Shown piece by piece: positions 1-5,908 of a stretch of 8,209 nucleotides of DNA (position 1 is its first letter; each line of letters opens with the position of its first letter). Below the pieces are notes generated by a model that saw nothing but the letters and a program-made list of their open reading frames with translations, did no database searches and was not told where the DNA came from. The stretch is from Bacilli bacterium (GTDB taxonomy: Bacteria; Bacillota; Bacilli; Tumebacillales; JAQBPP01): assembly GCA_028287455.1 (NCBI GenBank), contig JAQBPP010000252.1:1-8209 (forward strand), in the 5' to 3' direction. The translations under genes and the position numbers were made by a program.

Positions 1-1078
1 TAGGAGGGCGGATGGCAGGCGCAAAAATCCCTAGCTCTTCGAGATGGCGCGAGAATTGAACCGCAAGTTCGGAGTCTCCGAGCATGACAGAAACGATGGC
101 CGTTTCTCCACCTCCGATCAGTGTAAAGCCAGCCGACTGCAGCTTGTAATAAAGCAGCTTGATCAAATCCAGCAGCATCAAACGCCTGACTGGCTCCTGT
201 TCAATGAGATCAATGGCTTGGTGCGCTGCAGCTACCACAGCTGGCGCAAGGGCGGTGGAGAAAAAGAAGGGACGTGCTTTGTTCCGCAAATAATCTATTA
301 AAATGCGATCGCCCGCGACAAAACCGCCTTCGGAGCCAATCGCCTTGGACAGCGTACCGATTTGAACGTGAACCTCATCATGCAGACCGAAGTGTTCAGC
401 AGTGCCAGAGCCGCCTGGTCCGATGACGCCTGTTGCATGCGCATCGTCAACCACAAGAAGCGCATCGTATCGCCGAGAAAGTTCGACGAGTTCAGGTAAA
501 GGGGCAATATCCCCATCCATAGAAAATACGCCGTCTGTCACGATCAGCCGGCGTCTGTACCCTTTTGCCGCCTGCAGCTTCGTTTCCAGATCGGCATTAT
601 TTTTATGTTCATACACGACGGTCTGCGCTTTGGACAAGCGCGTTCCATCAACAATACTCGCATGATTTAACGCATCTGACAGGATCAGATCGTCCGCTGC
701 AGCAAGCGCAGTCATAACAGCTAAATTCGCCATATAACCGGTGTTAAACAGCAGTGCAGCTTCCGTCTGTTTAAATTCAGCCAGCCTCTTCTCCAAACGC
801 TCATGCAATCTTGTATTTCCTGTCGTTAATCTCGAACCGGTGGCACCTGTGCCAAACTCTTGCGCAGCGCGATTGGACGCCTCAATGAGACGGGCATCGC
901 CTGCCAGCCCCAGATAATTGTTGGACGAACACATGATGAGTTCTCGGCCCTCAATTTGGACAACAGGGCCAGGCAAACTGTCGATCCGGCGCAAATTCCG
1001 ATACAAGCCGCGCGCTTTCATTTCATCCAATTCCGTTTTCAGTTGTGCAAGCCATTGTTTGACATTCTGATTGCTCAA
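1..1078 (-). CDS. bioF: 8-amino-7-oxononanoate (KAPA) synthase, C-terminus cut by window edge
   Basis: PLP-dependent alpha-oxoamine synthase that condenses pimeloyl-CoA or pimeloyl-ACP with L-alanine to give KAPA, the first ring-assembly step of biotin synthesis, in the cytosol. My translation from the minus strand gives 359 residues. Visible family motifs are SNNYLGL (about 52-58), GTGATGSRLTTGN (76-88), FNTGYMAN (111-118), DALNHASIVDG (135-145), the PLP-aspartate region VVDDAHATG (209-217) and the Schiff-base lysine in GTLSKAIGSEGG (241-252, K245). The last readable residues, GIFAPAIRPP, match the usual C-terminal part, so roughly 30 residues are missing to the left. The start is TTG at 1078-1076, overlapping the bioW stop by 4 bases (TTGA), with AAGGAGG 10 bases upstream. 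A later ATG (codon 20) has no comparable SD. 2-Amino-3-ketobutyrate CoA ligase is a close relative, but the bioW/bioC/bioH neighbours strongly favour BioF. Confidence 0.95.
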   Translation of the reverse strand, partial: MSNQNVKQWLAQLKTELDEMKARGLYRNLRRIDSLPGPVVQIEGRELIMCSSNNYLGLAGDARLIEASNRAAQEFGTGATGSRLTTGNTRLHERLEKRLAEFKQTEAALLFNTGYMANLAVMTALAAADDLILSDALNHASIVDGTRLSKAQTVVYEHKNNADLETKLQAAKGYRRRLIVTDGVFSMDGDIAPLPELVELSRRYDALLVVDDAHATGVIGPGGSGTAEHFGLHDEVHVQIGTLSKAIGSEGGFVAGDRILIDYLRNKARPFFFSTALAPAVVAAAHQAIDLIEQEPVRRLMLLDLIKLLYYKLQSAGFTLIGGGETAIVSVMLGDSELAVQFSRHLEELGIFAPAIRPP

Positions 1079-1893
1079 AGGAGATCAGCCTCCTTCTTCG
1101 TCATACCATCAGGTAAACGATTGATGATAGCAGGGGTTTGTTCCAGATACTCAATATAGGCAGCAAGATTAAAATCGGTCGTCCGCACAAAAAAAACACG
1201 TCCACCTAATGGATCGCCAGGTTTTTTCAAATGAGGTATGCGTAGATATCCTCGTTTCAGCGAGGCCACATAACCTGTGACATATCCTGGATCATCCGAC
1301 CAACATAACTCCGCAACTGTGCAAGGATGATTGACGACTTTGGCAGCGAGCGCGATCGCTTCCCATACACGCGGCCGGTTGAAGCCTAATTGCGACACTG
1401 CGTCGCCCCAATGCATCAGCGTCTCTGGCGCCCAGTCAATTTTCGTTGCGCGCACCCCACGGTGTTGATCGGGCTCCAGCCGTTTGCCCGTTTCGGCATC
1501 CATAATGATTGCCCCACGCATGACTCCGCCCTTTGGAGAAGGTCCCGTTTTCAGTAACTGGACAGCCTGACGTGCAGCGTACGTTGACACGCCAATCTCA
1601 GTTAAGGCATCAACTGCAAGTTGGTGTCCCTCTTCGACGTTTTTCGCAGGCAGTGTGTCTGCTGGCAATGCTTGCAAACCACGGATGATCGCGGCCTCCG
1701 CCAATTCCACCGTTAAATTGATGAAGTCGGGTTGCCCCTTCTCATGCTGCAGCGCCCGTTCCATCATTTCCATGACAACCGCACTCAGCACATCCCGATG
1801 TACCAGGCGCTCAGCTCCAGAAATGTGCTCGCCGCCATGTTCGTGGGATCCCCCTTTGGCAGAACGCATTCTGACGCTATATAAATCTTCCAT
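1075..1893 (-). CDS. bioW: 6-carboxyhexanoate--CoA ligase (pimeloyl-CoA synthetase)
   Basis: BioW activates free pimelate with ATP and CoA to pimeloyl-CoA, AMP and PPi, supplying the acyl substrate of BioF. The 272-residue product is slightly longer than typical BioW proteins (about 240-260). It carries the family's N-terminal signature YSVRMR followed by GGEHISGAERLV (residues 5-31), a central GAIIMDAETGKRLEPD segment, and the C-terminal AELCWSDDPGYVTGYVAS (from residue 194), very like the Bacillus subtilis protein as I remember it. The ATG start has GGAG about 11 bases upstream. It lies 39 bases after bioC, and its stop overlaps the bioF TTG start by 4 bases. The oddity is its place beside bioC and bioH, which make the same precursor another way. 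No frameshift or missing block was noticed. Confidence 0.95.
   Translation of the reverse strand: MEDLYSVRMRSAKGGSHEHGGEHISGAERLVHRDVLSAVVMEMMERALQHEKGQPDFINLTVELAEAAIIRGLQALPADTLPAKNVEEGHQLAVDALTEIGVSTYAARQAVQLLKTGPSPKGGVMRGAIIMDAETGKRLEPDQHRGVRATKIDWAPETLMHWGDAVSQLGFNRPRVWEAIALAAKVVNHPCTVAELCWSDDPGYVTGYVASLKRGYLRIPHLKKPGDPLGGRVFFVRTTDFNLAAYIEYLEQTPAIINRLPDGMTKKEADLL
1078..1095 (-). promoter_or_regulatory. bioF ribosome binding site inside a potential SD-masking hairpin
   Basis: On the minus strand AAGGAG (1095-1090) is a strong SD for the TTG start at 1078. Six bases further on lies its exact complement CTCCTT (1083-1078), whose last base is the first base of the start codon. The pair could form a 6-bp stem with a 6-base loop, which would hide the bioF SD unless ribosomes finishing bioW open it. 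Complementarity is seen directly; a regulatory role is inference. Confidence 0.5.
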
Positions 1894-1932
1894 ATCTAAC
1901 TCATCTCCACTAATGCTCTCTTCTCCAGTTTG

Positions 1933-2742
1933 TTACGCTCGTTTTCTCCCTCCAACAATCAACAGGTCGTAGGTAGCGCATATGCCATTGTTTTTCCTGA
2001 ACTGCTGCTCATATTCCTGCATCATCTTAAGCAGAATTTGCCGATGCACCGCGATCGATTGTTTCGTTCGAGTGGCATTGTTGGCGCCCGTTTTCCGGAC
2101 ATTGTCCAAAAAACTTCTCACGTTCGGGTACTCTACTTCGTGAATTTCCTGCACACCGTCGACATCCTGGTAGTCCAGCAGGCTCAGAAACTCCTGCCAG
2201 TTGTCCATGGCTAGAAACTGCTGACCATGTGCTTCTGTAGGGTCATTTCCCACACTCTGCTCGGCGAGCGCAAACGATTCATGCAATTCACGAAACGTTT
2301 GATTGCCAAAAGTGGCAAACTGCATTTGCCCACCAGGCCCAAGAAGACGATCTAGCCGGCCCAACGTGCCAAAGGGATCATTCAACCACTGAAAAACTGC
2401 ACTGGAAACAATTAAATCAAACGTATTGGGCAACTCGATGGATTCGACATCCTGACAAAGAAACTCTACTTGCCCCGAATACCCCACTGTGTCTTTGGCA
2501 ACTTCCAGCATCGGCTCAGACAAATCGACCGCCACCACTTTAGTATCAGGATACAAGTTCAGCAGCTGCTTCGTCAGATAACCGGTACCACAGCCAATTT
2601 CCAGGATCAGTTGACACTGCCCTGCTTTCGCAGTCAGCCGCTCGATCAAGCGATCAGCCAAATATCGCTGCACTTCGGCATAACGATCATACTGTTTGGC
2701 ATTTAATGAGAAGTGTTTCCGTACTAAACGTTTATCGATCAT
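1933..2742 (-). CDS. bioC: malonyl-ACP O-methyltransferase
   Basis: BioC methylates the free carboxyl of malonyl-ACP with S-adenosylmethionine, so that the fatty acid synthesis machinery can extend it to pimeloyl-ACP methyl ester. The 269-residue protein shows the BioC N-terminus (KRLVRKHFSLNAKQYDRYAEVQ, 4-25), SAM motif I LILEIGCGTGYL (45-56), the acidic loop VVAVDLSEPML with D73, and the BioC-typical FDLIVSSAVFQWLNDP around 108-123. The ATG start at 2742 overlaps the bioH stop (ATGA), suggesting coupled translation; the SD is weak (GGA-rich, inside the bioH end). Length agrees with the family (about 250-270). A generic UbiE-type methyltransferase is the alternative, but the N-terminus, the FQWLNDP block and the bioH neighbour support BioC. 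Confidence 0.93.
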   Translation of the reverse strand: MIDKRLVRKHFSLNAKQYDRYAEVQRYLADRLIERLTAKAGQCQLILEIGCGTGYLTKQLLNLYPDTKVVAVDLSEPMLEVAKDTVGYSGQVEFLCQDVESIELPNTFDLIVSSAVFQWLNDPFGTLGRLDRLLGPGGQMQFATFGNQTFRELHESFALAEQSVGNDPTEAHGQQFLAMDNWQEFLSLLDYQDVDGVQEIHEVEYPNVRSFLDNVRKTGANNATRTKQSIAVHRQILLKMMQEYEQQFRKNNGICATYDLLIVGGRKRA

Positions 2743-3467
2743 TTTTCCAACGCACTCCTGATCAGCTGATGAAACTCATATCCTTGAAAGCCAAATGGCA
2801 TATGACCGGCATCCGGCACCTCAATGAAGGTCGCATGAGCGAGCTGCTGCGCCAACTGCCGACCAGACTCGATCGAGCAAATTGGATCCAGTTGTCCATG
2901 AATCACCGCCACGGGCACGTTAATGTTCGGTAATCGATCGCGCAAATCAGTCTGGGTTAAATAATCCAACCCGGCCCGCAGGCTGTCGATCGAACTCAGC
3001 GGCCAATCTTTGGCCTGATCGAGGAGAATGTCATCCAGATGCAACGCCCGCTCCTGTTTTGTAAACAGACTTTCATAAAACAGATGGAGCGTGCCATCCG
3101 CACTCCGTTCCAAGTTTCGTTTCATTCGGTTTACCGACGCCAGTGGTTGTCCGGCCCTATAAGTTGGATCAGTAACAAACTTGGCACCTGCTCCAATTAC
3201 TACCACTTGTTCAAATCGTTCCGGATCGATAGCTGCCAGCTCCAGCGCGAGCATTCCGCCCAGCGACCAGCCGACCAAGCTGACTCGTTTTTCATCACAC
3301 ACTTCACGTAATACCGCACCACCAAACTGATCAGGGCTCACGCAATCGTCAAATTGAGGATAGATCAAGTGATAGGAGTCCCTTAACTGCAAGTCAAGCG
3401 ATTTCCAAACAGTTGATCGCATACCCCAACCCGGAATCAATACTAAGCTCCCAAGTTCCTGTTCCAC
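2739..3467 (-). CDS. bioH: pimeloyl-ACP methyl ester carboxylesterase (alpha/beta hydrolase)
   Basis: BioH removes the methyl group from pimeloyl-ACP methyl ester, ending the disguised chain elongation begun by BioC. Counting from the GTG at 3467 the protein has 242 residues. It shows the oxyanion-hole segment LIPGWGM near the N-terminus, the nucleophile elbow VGWSLGG (S68), HGQLDPI (acid, D194) and PDAGHMPF (catalytic H222), a complete alpha/beta-hydrolase triad. The short lid between the nucleophile and acid fits BioH-size enzymes. An upstream GTG at 3476 is also in frame, but it abuts the SD, whereas 3467 sits 8 bases from AGGAG. The stop overlaps the bioC start (ATGA). It is 30 bases downstream of the methyltransferase gene. 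Other small alpha/beta hydrolases look similar; adjacency to bioC is the main reason for the name. Confidence 0.88.
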   Translation of the reverse strand: MEQELGSLVLIPGWGMRSTVWKSLDLQLRDSYHLIYPQFDDCVSPDQFGGAVLREVCDEKRVSLVGWSLGGMLALELAAIDPERFEQVVVIGAGAKFVTDPTYRAGQPLASVNRMKRNLERSADGTLHLFYESLFTKQERALHLDDILLDQAKDWPLSSIDSLRAGLDYLTQTDLRDRLPNINVPVAVIHGQLDPICSIESGRQLAQQLAHATFIEVPDAGHMPFGFQGYEFHQLIRSALEK

Positions 3468-3475
3468 AGACGGCA

Positions 3476-3480
3476 CTCCT
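3476..3480 (-). promoter_or_regulatory. Shine-Dalgarno that fixes the bioH start
   Basis: AGGAG reads at 3480-3476 on the minus strand. Its final G is the first base of the upstream in-frame GTG (3476), leaving no spacer for that start. The next in-frame GTG at 3467 lies 8 bases downstream, an ideal distance, so the protein probably begins there. Confidence 0.6.
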
Positions 3481-3497
3481 AGCGACCGCTTACTGGT

Positions 3498-4280
3498 TCA
3501 TCGGGCAGGTTTAATGCCTGTCCAGATCGTCCACCTATCTTTTTCAAAGATAGGTCCTGCTGAAGGCAAGCGCGTGCAAATATAATCAATTAAATCAGAC
3601 AGCTCAGCGTCTGTTAATTCATGTAAAATGGACCGCCCTGTCCGCTCTCTTAAATCGGCCGACAATTCCTCTTTGTTCGTATAAGTTCTGCGAGTTTCCC
3701 ACAAAGTATGTTCTTTGACCACGTTAAATTCAGCAGCATTAAGTGCCGCTGTCACTTGAGCAGCTGTAGGTCGTCTGGATGATTCCACTTGCATAAGCCT
3801 TGGAAACCGTTCAAAGAAATAGCCGCGTATATGGTCAAGTGAACCCTGAAGATCTACATCTGCAGGAGTTCGATCCTGAATGATCACCATTCCACCCGGC
3901 GCCAGCATGCGAAATGCGTCTCGAAAACAGCCAGCTAAATCACTAAGATGATGAATGACAGCTCGCGAAAAAACCACATCATAGTACTCAGTCGCAAGAC
4001 CAGTGCTGCTGGCATCGCCCTGCTGAAAGTGAATTTGATTAAGCCCCGCACAATAGTCAGCTGCTGCAGTTAACATTGGAAGCGAAAAGTCTACGCCCAT
4101 CACTTCCGCGGCGCCTAGATCAGCCCAGGCCCTGGCATAAATACCCCCGCCGCATCCAATGTCTGCAATCCGCAGACCAGTTGGGGAAATCAAGGATTTG
4201 ATCGCTTCACTCCAGCTGTGGTCTGTCTCTCTGCTGGAATAACTGGATTGATTTTGTGCGGAATGGAAATTAATCGGCAT
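3498..4280 (-). CDS. class I SAM-dependent methyltransferase, substrate unknown
   Basis: The protein has 260 residues counting from the ATG at 4280. Motif I is IADIGCGGGIYAR (D40-G46), the acidic loop is VMGVDFSLPML (D64), and VVFSRAVIHHLSDL plus FRMLAPGGMVIIQDRTP form the later Rossmann strands. The C-terminal half (GYFFERFPRL, RTYTNKEELSADLRERTGRSILHELTDAEL, FEKDRWTIW) belongs to a Firmicutes group of uncharacterised methyltransferases. It is not a second BioC: the BioC N-terminus and the FQWLNDP block are absent. An in-frame GTG at 4289 is possible but lies only 3 bases from AAAGG, while 4280 is 12 bases away. It is the first gene of the biotin run and lies 30 bases before bioH, so co-transcription is likely; a role in biotin synthesis is unproven. 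Confidence 0.88.
   Translation of the reverse strand: MPINFHSAQNQSSYSSRETDHSWSEAIKSLISPTGLRIADIGCGGGIYARAWADLGAAEVMGVDFSLPMLTAAADYCAGLNQIHFQQGDASSTGLATEYYDVVFSRAVIHHLSDLAGCFRDAFRMLAPGGMVIIQDRTPADVDLQGSLDHIRGYFFERFPRLMQVESSRRPTAAQVTAALNAAEFNVVKEHTLWETRRTYTNKEELSADLRERTGRSILHELTDAELSDLIDYICTRLPSAGPIFEKDRWTIWTGIKPAR
3503..3555 (-). repeat. two neighbouring inverted repeats at the end of the methyltransferase gene
   Basis: ACCTATCTTT (3533-3542) and AAAGATAGGT (3546-3555) are perfect 10-base complements around a 3-base loop, within the codons for PIFEKDRW. About 10 bases further in the direction of transcription, 3503-3509 and 3517-3523 form a second stem of 7 positions with one C/A mismatch on the minus-strand transcript. 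No T-run follows, so this does not look like an intrinsic terminator. It lies 36 to 88 bases upstream of the bioH start. The complementarity is directly seen; any function is inferred. Confidence 0.5.
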
Positions 4281-4342
4281 TGTCAGCACCAGCCTTTCCC
4301 GCTATTAAACTACCGAATCAAGGACCACATCATCATGCCTCA

Positions 4343-4804
4343 TTATTTGTCGGAAGTATTGATGACCACTTGACCTGATGAATGTTGTGAGCTTGCGTTC
4401 GGATCTTTTTTAATCGCAGTGCCGATTGCAGTGACTTCCATAATATCGCCATGATGGTTAATTTGAATATCGACGCCGATAATTCCTTCCGCTCCCAGTC
4501 GATCTGCTTCCTGCTTCATGCGGGCGAGCGCCAATTCCCGTGCATCATACATAAGTTGGGTTAATTCTTTCAGTTCACCACGGGCAAGACCCCGAAAAGC
4601 GGTGGCAATTCCACCCGTTACCCCCATGGAAAACACACTATTGCCAAGTACAAGTCCTACAGGTATGTAACCCTTGTCTACGACCAGCCAAAACTCTTGG
4701 CCTGACAAATCGGAGGTAAAAGCTCCGAATTTTCTGCCTGCCTGAATTTCCTGCTCGACCGAATTCAAATCGCCAATTTTTGGATCATTTCCAAAAAGTC
4801 CCAT
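4343..4804 (-). CDS. YbjQ-type heavy-metal-binding-domain protein
   Basis: A 153-residue soluble protein of unknown biochemical role. Residues about 78-133 match the YbjQ (UPF0145) pattern: a helix of the form ELxxLxxxARELALxRMxxEAxxLGAEGIIGVDI, followed by IMEVTAIGTAIKK. Upstream, FTSDLSGQEFWLVVDKGYIPVGLVLGNSVFSMG (29-61) is the extra N-terminal segment found in longer members of this group; the plain YbjQ type is only about 105 residues. The polar tail (about 134-153) looks disordered. The ATG at 4804 is chosen because AAGGGG lies 9 bases upstream and an extended -10 promoter at 4842-4850 sits between it and the longer in-frame start at 4900, which would place the longer start outside the transcript. 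Metal binding is only a family label. It may be the first gene of the same transcript as the biotin genes. Confidence 0.8.
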   Translation of the reverse strand: MGLFGNDPKIGDLNSVEQEIQAGRKFGAFTSDLSGQEFWLVVDKGYIPVGLVLGNSVFSMGVTGGIATAFRGLARGELKELTQLMYDARELALARMKQEADRLGAEGIIGVDIQINHHGDIMEVTAIGTAIKKDPNASSQHSSGQVVINTSDK

Positions 4805-4841
4805 TCGGATCAGCCCCTTGTGAATGTTATCCGTTTGAATC

Positions 4842-4850
4842 ATTATAGCA
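4842..4850 (-). promoter_or_regulatory. extended -10 promoter (TGCTATAAT) for the YbjQ-type gene
   Basis: The minus strand at 4850-4842 reads TGCTATAAT, a perfect extended -10 element for the housekeeping sigma factor. No good -35 is seen 16-18 bases upstream, as is common for extended -10 promoters. Transcription would begin near 4835, giving a leader of about 30 bases with AAGGGG 9 bases before the ATG at 4804. It could also drive the methyltransferase and bio genes by readthrough. Confidence 0.65.
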
Positions 4851-4933
4851 TGCACTAGGAAAGACGTATCTATTGCGCATCTCCTGATTGTGAGATACAT
4901 TTCCTATATAGATTAAAGAAAGCGGTGCCATGT
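4851..4933 (+). promoter_or_regulatory. divergent control region before the MoxR operon, promoter not resolved
   Basis: This gap must hold the rightward promoter for the MoxR-DUF58 genes. Candidate elements are weak: TTGTGA (4888-4893) with TAGATT (4909-4914) at a short 15-base spacing, or TTGCGC (4873-4878) with TACATT (4896-4901) at 17 bases. Two small overlapping inverted repeats are present: GTATCT (4866-4871) with AGATAC (4893-4898), and ATCTC (4879-4883) with GAGAT (4892-4896). They might be an operator, but arms this short can arise by chance. Confidence 0.3.
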
Positions 4934-5908
4934 ATGGAGCTAGCACAGTTTCACCATTTAATAGATAAGGTTAGGCAAGCTGTTCAGCAGGTGATTGTCG
5001 GTAAGCAGTCGGTCATTGACTTACTTTTGGTTGGGCTGATTTCGTCCGGGCATCTGTTGTTAGAGGATGTGCCAGGTACTGGAAAGACCCTGCTGGCCAA
5101 AGCGTTAGCCAAATCATTAGATTGCGAGTTTAAGCGAATCCAATTTACACCCGATTTGCTGCCTTCAGATCTGACCGGGATCAACTTTTTCAACCAAAAA
5201 CTAAGCGAATTCCAATTCCGTCCTGGGCCTATCTTCACCAACATTCTGTTAGCTGACGAAATTAACCGGGCTACACCGCGCACACAGTCCAGCTTGCTCG
5301 AATGCATGGAAGAACGCCAGGTGACCATTGATGGCCAAACCCACCGTCTCGATCGCCCTTTTCTGGTCATTGCCACACAAAATCCAGTCGAAAACCAAGG
5401 GACATTTCCGCTGCCCGAGGCACAGTTGGACCGCTTTATGCTGAAGGTGAGAATGGGGTATCCGACTACTGCAGAAGGCATCGAAATCCTGAAACGCTTT
5501 AAAACAAGCGACCCATTGGAAACTGTGTTCAGCGTTGCCACCGTCAGCGATATTATTCAAATGCAATCAATTTATTCCAATGTGTATGTTAGTGATGATC
5601 TATTTGAATACATACTGGCAATCGCTGAAAAAACGCGTGTTCACCCTGAAATTGCGCTCGGCGTGAGTCCGCGCGGCAGCCAAGCGCTGTTAAAAGCTGC
5701 CCAAGTGTACGCACTGCTCAGCGGTCGCGACTATGTCGTTCCTGACGATGTCAAAACGCTCGTTAAACCTGTATTGTCCCATCGTATGCTGCTGAAAAAT
5801 CCGCTCAAAGCAAGAGAAAACTTCAGTGAAATCCTGTTAGAACGGATTTTGCAAGAGATCCCTGTGCCAGCTGAACAGGATTTGCAAAAGGGAACCATAA
5901 GCAGATGA
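4934..5908 (+). CDS. MoxR-family AAA+ ATPase
   Basis: Cytosolic ATPase of the MoxR branch, thought to act as a chaperone for the maturation of partner proteins encoded beside it. Counting from the ATG at 4934 it has 324 residues, normal for the family. Visible motifs are Walker A VPGTGKT (GTGKT 48-52), Walker B ILLADEINR (D108, E109), the MoxR block TPRTQSSLLECMEERQVTIDG, sensor 1 ATQNPVENQGTFPLPEAQ (N150), the arginine finger in LDRF (R167) and sensor 2 GVSPRGSQALLKAA (R247). All key residues are present. A GTG at 4925 is an alternative start adding three residues; neither has a strong SD, only AAAGAAAG upstream. Its stop overlaps the DUF58 start (ATGA), as expected for MoxR/DUF58 partners. 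It resembles the Bacillus yeaC gene in context. Confidence 0.93.
   Translation: MELAQFHHLIDKVRQAVQQVIVGKQSVIDLLLVGLISSGHLLLEDVPGTGKTLLAKALAKSLDCEFKRIQFTPDLLPSDLTGINFFNQKLSEFQFRPGPIFTNILLADEINRATPRTQSSLLECMEERQVTIDGQTHRLDRPFLVIATQNPVENQGTFPLPEAQLDRFMLKVRMGYPTTAEGIEILKRFKTSDPLETVFSVATVSDIIQMQSIYSNVYVSDDLFEYILAIAEKTRVHPEIALGVSPRGSQALLKAAQVYALLSGRDYVVPDDVKTLVKPVLSHRMLLKNPLKARENFSEILLERILQEIPVPAEQDLQKGTISR

Noticed and set aside
860..1159. Plus-strand open frames over bioF, bioW, bioC and bioH (for example 860-1159, 1655-1972, 1930-2214, 2470-2933)
   Set aside because: They are antisense to genes with clear family motifs, and their translations show no domain character or convincing SD.
2954..2972. 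GGGTT/AACCC inverted repeat considered as a BirA-like site
   Set aside because: The arms are only 5 bases, their order is opposite to the AACC...GGTT of BirA sites, and it lies inside the bioH coding region.
3468..3500. The methyltransferase and bioH are in the same frame, separated by one TGA and a short open stretch, as if a fusion had been split
   Set aside because: An AGGAG with an ideally spaced GTG start lies between them, and both proteins are complete at their ends, so two separate genes are the simpler reading.
4984..5541. 185-codon minus-strand open frame opposite the MoxR gene
   Set aside because: It is the antisense of a gene with complete AAA+ motifs, is rich in Ser, Arg and Asn with no recognisable domain, and has no operon context.
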